Part shown: piece after piece, positions 34,636 to 43,505 of the stretch
Position numbering within the stretch: the first letter of the stretch is position 1
How the letters are laid out: every line of letters begins with the position of its first letter
Assembly (NCBI GenBank): GCA_009911175.1
Contig: QXWX01000001.1
Span: 62,001 to 126,000, forward strand
DNA: 64,000 nucleotides
Source: Lachnospiraceae bacterium
Lineage (GTDB): Bacteria > Bacillota_A > Clostridia > Lachnospirales > Lachnospiraceae
Direction of reading: 5' to 3'
Notes under the pieces: generated by a model
Told to the model about the DNA's origin: nothing
The model's input: only the letters and a program-made list of their open reading frames with translations
Database searches by the model: none
Program-made: the position numbers and the translations under genes

Positions 34636-35403
34636 ATGATAAATTATACATTTGCCAGAGAAATTTTTGAATCCTACTTAAATGATTATGACCGCACGGA
34701 TGACAAGGTTCGTTTAAAGATCATCCATACCTACGGCGTTGTGGGGCAGGCCGCGGGTATTGCCCGGCGGATGCGGCTTTCCGATGAAGATGCAGAACTG
34801 GCGAAGCTGATCGCCCTCCTCCATGATCTGGGCCGTTTTGAACAGCTTCGGCGTTTTGACAGCTTCGAACCTGATACGATGGACCATGCGGCCTATGGAG
34901 TGCAGGTCCTCTTTGAGGAACACAGGATCCGAAAATTCCTGCCGGAAAATACCTGGGACCCCATTATCCGTACCGCCATTGCAAAGCACAGCGATTACTG
35001 CCTGTCCGGTGTGACCGATACCAGAACTCTGCTCCACGCCCGGATCATCCGTGACGCAGACAAGCTGGACAACTGCCGGGTAAAGCTGGCCGATGCCACG
35101 GAAACATTTCTCGGAGCTTCCCCGGAAGAAATCGGGGCACAGGAGATCACTCCCGCAATCTATGCTTCTATATTCCGAAACCAGTGCATCCTCTCCGCGG
35201 ACCGCAAGACTCTGATGGATTATTGGGTCTCGTATATTGCCTATTTTTTTGATATTAACTTTCGGGAAAGTATGGATATCATTGTAGAAAATGATTATAT
35301 CTCCAGGATCATACAACGGATTCCCTATTCGAATCCGAACACGGCGAAACAGATGAATGAGATTGAACATTATGTAAAAAACTATGCGGAAAGATTTTCC
35401 TAA
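34636..35403 (+). CDS. HD domain metal-dependent phosphohydrolase
   Basis: 255 residues. HD residues are H at the start of the domain, IALLHDLGRFEQ (HD pair near residue 62), IAKHSDY and the later Asp in IIRDADKLDN. Family members hydrolyse phosphate esters such as nucleotides or (p)ppGpp-like compounds; specificity is not readable. It stands alone between its own promoter and the terminator at 35429. Confidence 0.82.
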   Translation: MINYTFAREIFESYLNDYDRTDDKVRLKIIHTYGVVGQAAGIARRMRLSDEDAELAKLIALLHDLGRFEQLRRFDSFEPDTMDHAAYGVQVLFEEHRIRKFLPENTWDPIIRTAIAKHSDYCLSGVTDTRTLLHARIIRDADKLDNCRVKLADATETFLGASPEEIGAQEITPAIYASIFRNQCILSADRKTLMDYWVSYIAYFFDINFRESMDIIVENDYISRIIQRIPYSNPNTAKQMNEIEHYVKNYAERFS

Positions 35404-35428
35404 CCTGGAGGAACCAGAAAAGCACCCC

Positions 35429-35463
35429 AAAAAATCTCCAACCGTACAGGTGGAAATTTTTTG
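35429..35463 (+). terminator. Intrinsic terminator of the HD gene, TCCAAC-type hairpin
   Basis: A/T-rich arms around TCCAACCGTACAGGTGGA, with six T on the plus side. Its core is nearly identical to the hairpin at 37714-37742. Confidence 0.8.
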
Positions 35464-35560
35464 CCGCTTTGTGCAAGAAATTGCTTCTAAACTGAAACTG
35501 CGCCTTCATCACGTAAAGGAACGGTGTTCCGAATAACAGCATATCCGGAACACCTCATGA

Positions 35561-36070
35561 TCAAAAAAATATGGAAATCATCGGATCTCCCCACAGAACC
35601 GCGGCAGCCATGCCCGCACACAGGAACGGTCCGAATGCGATCCGGGTCTTTCGGTCTGCTTTTTTTATGAATAGCCGCCAGCTCCCATACGCCGCCCCCA
35701 AAAATACCGCAATCCCCAGTGCCAGCAGGCTGTATCTCCACCCCAGGAATACACCGCAGGCCGCCATGAGCTTTATATCCCCTCCGCCGAAAGCTCCCGG
35801 TACACACAATGTAAGCACCAGAAGCAGAAGGCTGGCGGAACACATGCCAAACAGCCGGTCCGGCAATCCGATCTCCGGAAAGAGAGGAATGGATAACAGA
35901 CTGACACCCAATACGGCAAGCACAAGCTTATCCGGGATTGTCCTTGTTTTTCCATCAATCCATGCCGCTGCCGTCAGCACACCAAAAAACAGACACAGTA
36001 TCACGGCTCTTCCCGCAGGATTCCATCGCTGTACAAACAGATCTGTATTTAAAATAAAATGATTGATCAA
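35561..36070 (-). CDS. Type IV prepilin peptidase (A24 family), catalytic domain only
   Basis: 169 residues with about five membrane helices. The two active-site Asp are in AAWIDGKTRTIPD (near 39) and FGGGDIKLMAACG (GxGD, near 97). It lacks the N-terminal methyltransferase domain, as in archaeal and Tad-type TadV/CpaA enzymes. The start is TTG at 36070, supported by GGGAGAA upstream. It cleaves type IV pilin-like leader peptides. No pilin or secretion gene is in this window, so its partner must lie elsewhere. Confidence 0.82.
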   Translation of the reverse strand: MINHFILNTDLFVQRWNPAGRAVILCLFFGVLTAAAWIDGKTRTIPDKLVLAVLGVSLLSIPLFPEIGLPDRLFGMCSASLLLLVLTLCVPGAFGGGDIKLMAACGVFLGWRYSLLALGIAVFLGAAYGSWRLFIKKADRKTRIAFGPFLCAGMAAAVLWGDPMISIFF

Positions 36071-36097
36071 ACGTAATTCTCCCTAAGCTTTCCAAAA

Positions 36098-37570
36098 TCA
36101 TTCCGCCAGCGTCCGGAACAGCCCCTTCACAGTCGGATAGATCTGACGGAACTTCTGATACCGCTCCTCATATTTCGCCACAAGCTCCGCCTCCGGCTCC
36201 ACGGTATCTACCACCTTCACAAGCTTCTCTGCCGCTTCCTCCACACTGCTGTATTCTCCACATCCCACCGCAGCCAAGATTGCGCCGCCGTATCCCGGGC
36301 CTTCCTCGCTTTCGATCACATCCACCTTCAGATTCATCACATTTGCAATGATCTTCTTCCAAAGCGGACTCTTTGCGCCGCCGCCGCAGATCTTGGTGCG
36401 CTCGATCCGAATCCCCAGACTCCGGGCCACCTCCAGAGAATCCCTCAGTCCGAATGCCACGCCTTCCAGAACCGCCTGAGTCATATCCCCCCTGGTGGTA
36501 TCCATAGTCATTCCGATAAAGGTTGCCCTTGCCTGCGGGTCATTATGCGGGGAGCGTTCTCCCATCAGATAAGGCAGATAGAACACCTGGTTCTCTCCCA
36601 GCTTTTGGATCGCTTCCTGCTCTTTTGTGTACTCCGCGGTTTTCAGAATCTCATCCATCCACCATTTATTGCAGGAGGCCGCGCTCAGCATACAGCCCAT
36701 CAGGTGATAATGTCCGTCTGCATGGTCGAAAGAATGGAGCGCATTGTGGGCATCCACTCCGAAGGACCTGCTGGAAATAAAGATGGTCCCGGAGGTTCCC
36801 AGGGAAATGTTGCACATCCCGTCGCCCACGGTTCCCGTTCCTACCGCCGCAGCCGCATTGTCTCCGGCCCCGGCAATGACCTTCACCTGCTCCGGCAGAC
36901 CAAGTTCCTTGGCAAGCGCCTCCTTTACCGTGCCGACCGCTTCATAGCTTTCAAACAGCTTCGGAAGCTGCGCCTCCGTGATTCCGCAGATCTCCATCAT
37001 TTCTTTTGACCAGCAGCGGTTCTGCACATCCAGAAGCAGCATGCCGGAGGCATCCGAATAATCCGTGCAATGTACGCCGCTCATCCGATAGGCAAGATAA
37101 TCCTTGGGCAACATGATCTTTACGATCTTTGCAAAATTTTCCGGTTCCTTTTCCTTCATCCAGAGGATCTTCGGTGCCGTAAATCCTGCAAATGCGATAT
37201 TTGCCGTATACTCCGACAGCTTCTCCTTTCCGATCACCTCATTCAGATAATCCGTTTCCTTTCCTGTCCGTCCGTCATTCCAGAGGATCGCCGGACGTAT
37301 GACCTGATCCCGCGCGTCCAATACGACCAGTCCGTGCATCTGTCCGCCGAAGCTGATACCTGCAATCTGGCTCTTATCGCAGTCCCGGATCAGTTCCTTG
37401 ATTCCGCTGACAGACTGTGCATACCAGTCCTCCGGATCCTGCTCCGACCAGCCCGGATGCGGAAAATACAGCGGATACTCCTTCGAAACGATATTGTGGA
37501 TCTTGCCCTTTTCGTCCATAAGAAGCAGCTTCACAGCCGAGGTGCCAAGATCTACTCCGATATATAACAT
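36098..37570 (-). CDS. xylB: Xylulokinase
   Basis: 490 residues from ATG 37570 (AGAGGAAA upstream; the frame opens at 37621 without a site). GVDLGTSAVKLLLMDEKG, GISFGGQMHGLVVLD, ILWNDGRTGKE and, at the ATP site, AGAGDNAAAAVGTGTVGDG and GGGAKSPLWKKI are typical FGGY xylulokinase blocks. It makes D-xylulose 5-phosphate, or acts on a related ketose fed to it by the isomerase encoded upstream. The preceding isomerase gene is 182 bases away. Confidence 0.88.
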   Translation of the reverse strand: MLYIGVDLGTSAVKLLLMDEKGKIHNIVSKEYPLYFPHPGWSEQDPEDWYAQSVSGIKELIRDCDKSQIAGISFGGQMHGLVVLDARDQVIRPAILWNDGRTGKETDYLNEVIGKEKLSEYTANIAFAGFTAPKILWMKEKEPENFAKIVKIMLPKDYLAYRMSGVHCTDYSDASGMLLLDVQNRCWSKEMMEICGITEAQLPKLFESYEAVGTVKEALAKELGLPEQVKVIAGAGDNAAAAVGTGTVGDGMCNISLGTSGTIFISSRSFGVDAHNALHSFDHADGHYHLMGCMLSAASCNKWWMDEILKTAEYTKEQEAIQKLGENQVFYLPYLMGERSPHNDPQARATFIGMTMDTTRGDMTQAVLEGVAFGLRDSLEVARSLGIRIERTKICGGGAKSPLWKKIIANVMNLKVDVIESEEGPGYGGAILAAVGCGEYSSVEEAAEKLVKVVDTVEPEAELVAKYEERYQKFRQIYPTVKGLFRTLAE

Positions 37571-37682
37571 CTGTTTTTCCTCTCTTTCTCCTGTCTGCAG
37601 AAAGCCTATGAGACACAGCATTTCTGCATACGATGATATGAAAGCGTGCCTGAATCCTGTTCAAACACGCTCTGAAAATAAT

Positions 37683-37742
37683 CTCCAACTGCAGGTTGGA
37701 TACTTCAAAGAGCCTCCAACCGTACAGTTGGAAATCTTTTTG
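37683..37742. terminator. Paired TCCAAC hairpins, second with T run on the plus strand
   Basis: TCCAAC-TGCAG-GTTGGA at 37683-37699 and TCCAAC-CGTACA-GTTGGA at 37715-37732 sit in tandem. The second is followed by CTTTTT on the plus strand and has a weaker T tract on the minus strand. They lie just after the isomerase stop and may reduce readthrough into the kinase gene. Confidence 0.6.
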
Positions 37743-37751
37743 TCCTGCTTC

Positions 37752-39236
37752 TTATTTCCACGGATTCTCTGTCGGATAGCGTACTCCCGCAGGCTGGTTA
37801 TATCCGATTTCTTCTACCGGTACCCCGATATACTTAAACACCTCAAACAGCGGTTTTCCATAATTGCCGAATGCCACCGCGCCGTGATGCGGATAATTGC
37901 CCTCGATCAGAACATGGCGGTAGAATCTGCCCATCTCCTGGATCGCGAATACACCGATCGCGCCGAAGGAGCGGCTTGCTACCGGAAGCACCTCGCCCTG
38001 TGCAATGTATGCGCGCAGCTTGTTGTCCGCAGTGCTCTGCAAGCGGTAGAATGTGATGTCGCCGGGCTTGATATCGCCTTCCAGAGTTCCCTGCGTCACT
38101 TCCTCCGGGAGAGACCTTGCCATGATGAGCTGGTATCTCATCTCACAGAAGGACAGCTTGCTGGATGCCGTATTGCCGCAGTGGAAGCCCATGAAAGTAT
38201 CCTTGTGGGTGTAGGAATACTTTCCTTCAATCTCTTCCTTGTACATATCTGCCGGAACGTTGTTGTTGATATCCAACAGCGTTACCGCATCCTGGCTGAC
38301 TACGGTTCCGATAAATTCGCTCAGCGCCCCGTAAATATCTACCTCACAGGATACCGGGATCCCCTGTGCGGTCAAACGGCTGTTCACGTAGCAGGGTACG
38401 AATCCGAACTGGGTCTGGAACGCCGGCCAGCACTTGCCTGCAATCGCCACATATTTGCGGTAGCCCTTGTGGTCCTCGATCCAGTCCTTCAATGTGATCT
38501 CATACTGCGCCAGCTTTGCCAGGATCTCCGGCTTCTTATTGCCTGCGCCCAGCTCTTCTTCCATTTCTTTTACAACAGCCGGAATCCTTTCGTCTCCCGC
38601 ATGCTTATTGAATGCCTCAAACAGATCCAGCTCGGAATTTTCCTCAATCTCCACGCCCAGGTTGTAAAGCTGCTGGATTGGAGCGTTGCATGCCAGGAAA
38701 TTCAGCGGACGGGGTCCGAAGCTGATGATCTTTAAGCTGCTCAGACCAATGACCGCCCTTGCAATAGGACGGAATTCCGCGATCATATCCGCACATTCCT
38801 CCGCAGTCCCGATGGGATATTCCGGAATATACGCCTTTACACCGCGCAGCTTCAGATTGTAGCTGGCATTGAGCATACCGCAGTAAGCATCCCCTCTTCC
38901 CTGGATCAGGTTGCTCCCTGTCTCCTCCGCGGCGGCTACAAACATCTTCGGTCCGTCAAAATGCTTTGCAAGCAGGGTCTCAGAAATCTCCGGTCCGAAG
39001 TTTCCAAGGTATACTGCCAGAGCGTTGCAGCCTGCTTTTTTGATATCCTCCAGAGCCTGTACCATATGGATCTCACTTTCCACGATACAGATCGGACATT
39101 CATAGATATCCTCTTCCCCATATTTTGCCTTATAAGCCTTCATCAAGGCTTCCCTTCTGGATACGGAGAGGCTCTCCGGGAAACAATCTCTGCTCACTGC
39201 TACAACACCGATTTTCAATTCTGGCATATTCTTCAT
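37752..39236 (-). CDS. L-fucose isomerase-like sugar isomerase
   Basis: 494 residues of the L-fucose/L-arabinose isomerase fold. The C-terminal half has the metal and substrate blocks CEVDIYGALSEFI, LDINNNVPADM, GFHCGNTASSKL and HHGAVAFGNYGKPLFEVFKY, as in FucI-type enzymes. The true substrate is uncertain: with a xylulokinase partner it may isomerise an aldopentose (arabinose, lyxose or similar) rather than fucose. 177 bases separate its start from the DUF4867 stop. Confidence 0.82.
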   Translation of the reverse strand: MKNMPELKIGVVAVSRDCFPESLSVSRREALMKAYKAKYGEEDIYECPICIVESEIHMVQALEDIKKAGCNALAVYLGNFGPEISETLLAKHFDGPKMFVAAAEETGSNLIQGRGDAYCGMLNASYNLKLRGVKAYIPEYPIGTAEECADMIAEFRPIARAVIGLSSLKIISFGPRPLNFLACNAPIQQLYNLGVEIEENSELDLFEAFNKHAGDERIPAVVKEMEEELGAGNKKPEILAKLAQYEITLKDWIEDHKGYRKYVAIAGKCWPAFQTQFGFVPCYVNSRLTAQGIPVSCEVDIYGALSEFIGTVVSQDAVTLLDINNNVPADMYKEEIEGKYSYTHKDTFMGFHCGNTASSKLSFCEMRYQLIMARSLPEEVTQGTLEGDIKPGDITFYRLQSTADNKLRAYIAQGEVLPVASRSFGAIGVFAIQEMGRFYRHVLIEGNYPHHGAVAFGNYGKPLFEVFKYIGVPVEEIGYNQPAGVRYPTENPWK

Positions 39237-39413
39237 AATATGTACTCACCTTTCTTTTTTATTGATATCTGCCCGAAACTGTCCATAAACAGCTTCCTGG
39301 CTGCTCTGAACAGCCGCGGCAGCTCACCATACAGTCACAAAAACAACATCCGATCTCTCATACCCGAGGACACCCCATTATGGCTATCCGGCCGGTTCAC
39401 AAGGTATCCTCCC

Positions 39414-40034
39414 CTACACAATACTGATATTCTCACCCTTCAGCCCGCAGAACGCGCCTTCAATCCCGGCTTCCGGATGCGCGATCAGCCATTTATTCTT
39501 TGCCGTGATCAGCCGTTCTTCCCCTGACTCTCCAATCGGGAAGGTCCGTTCCGTATTGGTCCCTGCCGGAAGGATCACCACGCAGCGGAATCCCCCTTCC
39601 ACCGCCGTACAGGGCGCATAATGCAGGGTCGTGGCATACATCTCCACTGCCGTACCCGCAGGTACAAAAAATGCCTCCGCCAAAGAAGTCTCATACGTAT
39701 AGTCCGCCTGGATATCCTGCTGAGCACCTAGGAGCAGGATCATGTCTGTCACTGCGATGTTGACCTCACTGGAACGGTGATATTCCAAAGCATTGAGCTT
39801 ATGATTATCCCCGTTGCAGTATCCGATCTGGATGGGCAGTCCGCCAAAGGCACGGTTCCGAAAACTCTCTGCTTCCGGCAGCGCTTCCAGCTCTTCCACG
39901 GACGGAACGTAGATCACTTCTTTCGGCAGAGGTGTATGCTCCATCTCTTTCAGAATCCTGGCAAGGTCATAGCCTTCCAGAACCTTTCCATACCTGCCAA
40001 AGGAATGGTCTGTTACTTTCTGAATGTTCATCAT
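39414..40034 (-). CDS. DUF4867 family protein
   Basis: 206 residues. I recognise the family by association: it accompanies sugar isomerase/kinase operons in Clostridia. Sequence such as FGGLPIQIGYCNGDNHKLNALEYHRSSEVNIAVTDMILLLG and FFVPAGTAVEMYATTLHYAPC looks like a cupin-type beta barrel, perhaps a sugar epimerase, mutarotase or lyase. AGGAGG precedes ATG 40034; the next codon is ATG too and would be the better spaced start. Not assigned a reaction. Confidence 0.7.
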   Translation of the reverse strand: MMNIQKVTDHSFGRYGKVLEGYDLARILKEMEHTPLPKEVIYVPSVEELEALPEAESFRNRAFGGLPIQIGYCNGDNHKLNALEYHRSSEVNIAVTDMILLLGAQQDIQADYTYETSLAEAFFVPAGTAVEMYATTLHYAPCTAVEGGFRCVVILPAGTNTERTFPIGESGEERLITAKNKWLIAHPEAGIEGAFCGLKGENISIV

Positions 40035-40128
40035 GGTTCCTCCTTATATTTTTGTCAGTTTTCACTTCTATGAAACCATAATAACAATTTTTTTTATACT
40101 TATCGACCAATAAATTAGCTAATCCATG

Positions 40129-40968
40129 TCACTTTCTTGTCTTTTTCTGTCTCTGCATACCACGGTACTCACTGGGCAGCATCCCATACTTCTTCTGAAA
40201 TGCCTTGGCCAGAGCCTTGCTGTTCGGAAATCCGTTGTTCATCGCGGTCTCGCTGATGGTATGCTCCGTATTGGCAAGCTCCTGAAACGCGCGCTCCACA
40301 CGGATACTTTGCAGATATGACTTATAATTGATGCCCGCGTATTTTTGGAACATCCGCGACAGATAGGTAGGAGAATATCCAAAGATCTCCGCCAGCGCTT
40401 CCAGAGATAATTCCGACGCATAGTTTTCCTTGATGTAATCCGCAATCAGTGACAGACGGTTCAGCTTCTTGTGCCATTTTACCATATCCGGCGTCACATC
40501 GGTCTCCCGGTATTCCGTCACCAGAAGATAAAGCAGCATGTAGTACAGACCCTTTGCCTTCATCTCATATCCGCAAGCCCGTTCCTCGCAGGCCTCGAAG
40601 ATATCCCCGATCAGCTTCATGACCTGCCCGTCCCGCGGCAGCGGATCGTGTGTGAACCGGATGAACTGCTCTCCGGTATAATAATCCTCAAATGTTTTCA
40701 ACGGGATCTGCAGCACGATCGTCCGATTCGGTTCGGGCGAATCTACTGAGTGGATCTCATTGGAATTCACCAGCATAAATTTTCCTGTCCCCAGAGGAAA
40801 TATCTCCTCATTCAGATAAAATTTTAATGCGCCCTCATATACCGCAAATAATTCTATGGACCTGTGCCAGTGCTTATCCCGAAAATAATTACCCTCCCCG
40901 CCTTCGAACAGAAATACTTTGAACGGAAGGCCCTGGTTCGGCATGATCAATTCATGACTAAATTCCAT
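40129..40968 (-). CDS. AraC family transcriptional regulator of the sugar operon
   Basis: 279 residues, cupin-type sensor domain (about 15-90, YEGALKFYLNEEIFPLGTGKFMLVNSNEIH) and AraC DNA-binding domain (about 180-279, LEALAEIFGYSPTYLSRMFQKYAG and the second helix near MLPSEYR). It is read in the same direction as, and 94 bases upstream of, the DUF4867 gene, so it most likely controls DUF4867, the isomerase and the kinase. Confidence 0.87.
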   Translation of the reverse strand: MEFSHELIMPNQGLPFKVFLFEGGEGNYFRDKHWHRSIELFAVYEGALKFYLNEEIFPLGTGKFMLVNSNEIHSVDSPEPNRTIVLQIPLKTFEDYYTGEQFIRFTHDPLPRDGQVMKLIGDIFEACEERACGYEMKAKGLYYMLLYLLVTEYRETDVTPDMVKWHKKLNRLSLIADYIKENYASELSLEALAEIFGYSPTYLSRMFQKYAGINYKSYLQSIRVERAFQELANTEHTISETAMNNGFPNSKALAKAFQKKYGMLPSEYRGMQRQKKTRK

Positions 40969-41130
40969 AATCTACACCACGTTTAATCTTCCTGATTCCT
41001 GTTAATAAACCATCTTACAATATCGATTGCTTTATACTTTTTCATAACGGGCACCTTCTTTTTTACGATGTTTCAGCAATTTTCTATTTCCTACTATATC
41101 ACATGCCGGATATCATGTCAACGCCTTTTT

Positions 41131-41144
41131 AGAACATATGTTCT
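41131..41144. promoter_or_regulatory. 14-bp perfect palindrome resembling a LexA box
   Basis: AGAACATATGTTCT is a perfect palindrome of the GAAC-N4-GTTC type, the Gram-positive SOS box core. It lies 22 bases upstream of the -35 box of the two-component operon. The outer bases are A/T where B. subtilis LexA prefers C/G, so this is suggestive only. Confidence 0.35.
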
Positions 41145-41165
41145 TTGAATTTAAAATACATTAAG

Positions 41166-41194
41166 TTGCCATCTATCCAATAAACCGTTATACT
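41166..41194 (+). promoter_or_regulatory. Promoter of the response regulator/kinase operon
   Basis: TTGCCA at 41166-41171 and TATACT at 41189-41194 with a 17-base spacer; the start codon is 55 bases downstream. Confidence 0.6.
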
Positions 41195-41248
41195 ATATGT
41201 TTGAAAACAGATTATCGCACGCATATCGTTCCAATCCGGAGGTCCGCC

Positions 41249-41929
41249 ATGAAATATGATTGCCTCATTATAGATGATGAAAAGCTCCTCGCAGACAGCA
41301 CAGCCGAATATTTTAACCTGTTCGGCGTAAAAACGGCAGCGGCATACAGCGTATCCGAATGCCGGCAGTTTTTTCAGGAAAACGCCGCCCAGCTTCTTCT
41401 GCTGGACATCAACCTGGGGGACGGCAGCGGCTTTGAACTGTGCAGGGAGCTGCGCCAAAAGACAGACGTTCCCATCCTGTTCATCTCCGCTCGCACAAGC
41501 GATGACGACCAGATCGTCGCGCTCAATATCGGAGGCGATGACTATATACAAAAGCCCTATTCCCTGAGTGTCCTGCTTGCAAAAGTAAAAGTCGTTCTGA
41601 AACGATACGGCGAAGCCGCCGGCTCCGTCTACTCTGATGACTGGCTGACCGTTGATTTTGATACCAGGCAGGTAACCGCCGGAGGAAGCCCTGCCCGACT
41701 GACCGCGCTGGAATTCCGGCTGCTCTCTTACCTGATCCGGCATGAAAATAAGGTCATCTCAAAACAGGAGCTGTTTGAAAATGTCTGGGAGGATAAGTTC
41801 ACAGGAGACGGAACGCTGAATGTGCATATTCGGAAAATACGGGAAGCCATTGAACGGACTCCCGGCAAGCCAGAATATATTCTTACGGTCTGGGGCGACG
41901 GCTACAGGTTTTGCGGAGGGCGAAAATGA
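41249..41929 (+). CDS. OmpR-family response regulator
   Basis: 226 residues from ATG 41249 (GGAGG at 41239-41243). Receiver: acidic pair D9/D10, phospho-acceptor D53 (LLLLDINLGDG), Lys in YIQKPYS. Winged-helix output domain (about 130-226) with KVISKQELFENVW and the YILTVWGDGYRF end. Partner of the kinase, which overlaps it by four bases (ATGA). Direct repeats before the ABC exporter gene (46101-46138) are the likely target. Confidence 0.9.
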   Translation: MKYDCLIIDDEKLLADSTAEYFNLFGVKTAAAYSVSECRQFFQENAAQLLLLDINLGDGSGFELCRELRQKTDVPILFISARTSDDDQIVALNIGGDDYIQKPYSLSVLLAKVKVVLKRYGEAAGSVYSDDWLTVDFDTRQVTAGGSPARLTALEFRLLSYLIRHENKVISKQELFENVWEDKFTGDGTLNVHIRKIREAIERTPGKPEYILTVWGDGYRFCGGRK

Positions 41930-43287
41930 AAACACACAGACTATTGATCAGCCTGATCTTCCTTTTTTCAGCAGAGATTGCCGCTCTGCTGATATTTGCG
42001 GTACAAACTCCTGATATGTCTCAGGACGCCATAGCCGTCAACGAAGCCATCCAATCCGTACAGGAACACTGGGCAGATTTAAAAAGCGCTTCCATGGACG
42101 AGACAAACCGGCAGCCCGGCAGCGAAATAGTTTTGGAAAATGATGCCGGATATCGGAATCCGACAGAATTGGATTTTGTCGTACTGAACCTGGAAGAAGA
42201 GGTCCTGTTCCGGACAAGATCCGGATTAAGTGAAAGCATCCATGCGGCGGTCATTCACAGAGATGCCATCCTGGATATCGAGTCAAACGGTTCTATTATG
42301 GGAAAAATCCTCATTTACAATAACGACGCACAGATCCTGCAGACCCGGAAACAGGCAGTAATCTTCTTTTTATCGGCTGTCTTATGCATTCAATGCGGCA
42401 TCATGATCTGGTATTTCTTTTATTTGAACCGCGCCGTGATCCGGCCCTTCCGAAAGCTGAAAGGGTTTGCGGAACGGGTCGCGGGCGGCAATCTTGACGT
42501 TCCTCTGGAAATGGACAGAGGAAACCTCTTCGGCGCATTTACGGAGAGCTTTGATATCATGCGCTCCGAACTGAAAAAGGCGCGGATTGCGGAGGCCGAA
42601 GCCAATGCGGCCAAGAAAGAGCTGGTAGCCAAGCTTTCCCATGACATCAAAACACCGGTGGCAAGCATCAAGGCTGCTTCCGAAGTCGGCGCCGCGCTTA
42701 CGGAAAAGGCTGCGTCGGAGCTGGCGCCCAATCCGCTGCCTGCACAGCTTCTCGAGAATTATACACAGATCATCCGCAAGGCCGACCAGATCAATTCACT
42801 CATAACCAACCTGTTTACTGCCACGCTGGAGGAACTCCGCCAGCTGACCGTAACTCCCTCGGACATGCCAAGCCGTGAGCTGAGGGAAATTTTTGAAAGT
42901 GCAGATTATCTTCACCGCACGGCCATTCCCCACATCCCTGACTGTCTTTTATACGCAGACCGTCTCCGTCTGCAGCAGGTGTTTGACAACCTCTTTGCCA
43001 ATTCTTACAAATATGCGGGTACGAAGATTGATCTGTCCGTTTCCCGAAAAGAGCGGTGTCTTGCCGTCAGCATGGAGGACTATGGCGGCGGTGTCCAGAC
43101 GGAAGAGCTGCCTCTCCTGATGGAGAAATTCAAACGCGGAAGCAATGCCTCCAACACAGAGGGCGCCGGTCTGGGACTCTATATTTCGGACTATTTTATG
43201 AAAGAAATGCACGGAGAGCTTTTTCTGGAAAATGGGCAAAATGGGCTGAAAGTGACTGTCCGCATCGCATTCAGCGGATTTTTTTAG
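41926..43287 (+). CDS. Sensor histidine kinase with extracytoplasmic sensor and HAMP
   Basis: 453 residues. Membrane helix about 7-27, extracytoplasmic domain about 30-140, second helix about 143-168, HAMP about 168-225, phospho-acceptor H239 in LSHDIKTPVASIKA, N box in DNLFANSYKYAG and G2 in GAGLGLYI. The four-base ATGA overlap and GGAGGG 8 bases before favour ATG 41926. The large outer domain sets it apart from short-loop BceS kinases, so it may sense a ligand directly. The ABC exporter at 46194 is the likely target. Confidence 0.9.
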   Translation: MKTHRLLISLIFLFSAEIAALLIFAVQTPDMSQDAIAVNEAIQSVQEHWADLKSASMDETNRQPGSEIVLENDAGYRNPTELDFVVLNLEEEVLFRTRSGLSESIHAAVIHRDAILDIESNGSIMGKILIYNNDAQILQTRKQAVIFFLSAVLCIQCGIMIWYFFYLNRAVIRPFRKLKGFAERVAGGNLDVPLEMDRGNLFGAFTESFDIMRSELKKARIAEAEANAAKKELVAKLSHDIKTPVASIKAASEVGAALTEKAASELAPNPLPAQLLENYTQIIRKADQINSLITNLFTATLEELRQLTVTPSDMPSRELREIFESADYLHRTAIPHIPDCLLYADRLRLQQVFDNLFANSYKYAGTKIDLSVSRKERCLAVSMEDYGGGVQTEELPLLMEKFKRGSNASNTEGAGLGLYISDYFMKEMHGELFLENGQNGLKVTVRIAFSGFF

Positions 43288-43360
43288 CCACATCTTCTTT
43301 GGTTAGTCTATTTCTAACTCTTTCCGCCTCAATATTATTGAGCATCTTCTTCCTCATTTC

Positions 43361-43450
43361 TGCTCACTTTGAACTTTGTTCTTATAATGTAAATCCATAT
43401 CGAGCGTTTTTCAATATGGTTTTTGAAAGTTTTTGCTCATTTTGAGCAAA
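43361..43450. promoter_or_regulatory. Pair of operator-like inverted repeats upstream of the XRE gene
   Basis: TTTGCTCA-TTT-TGAGCAAA at 43432-43450 is a perfect 8-bp inverted repeat. A second, imperfect copy TGCTCA-CTT-TGAACT starts at 43361. They lie 72 bases apart, the first just upstream of the -35 box (43456), where an XRE repressor would autoregulate. Confidence 0.55.
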
Positions 43451-43455
43451 TTATA

Positions 43456-43484
43456 TTGACTTTTAGAAATATTTTTCATATTAT
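43456..43484 (+). promoter_or_regulatory. Promoter of the XRE repressor gene
   Basis: TTGACT at 43456-43461 and TATTAT at 43479-43484, spacer 17 bases; AGGAGG at 43491-43496 and ATG at 43506 follow. Confidence 0.75.
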
Positions 43485-43505
43485 TGCTTTAGGAGGTATA
43501 CTGAA

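Noticed and set aside
34714..35430. 238-codon minus-strand frame over the HD gene
   Set aside because: Antisense shadow of the HD hydrolase; the plus-strand frame has all HD motifs and a promoter.
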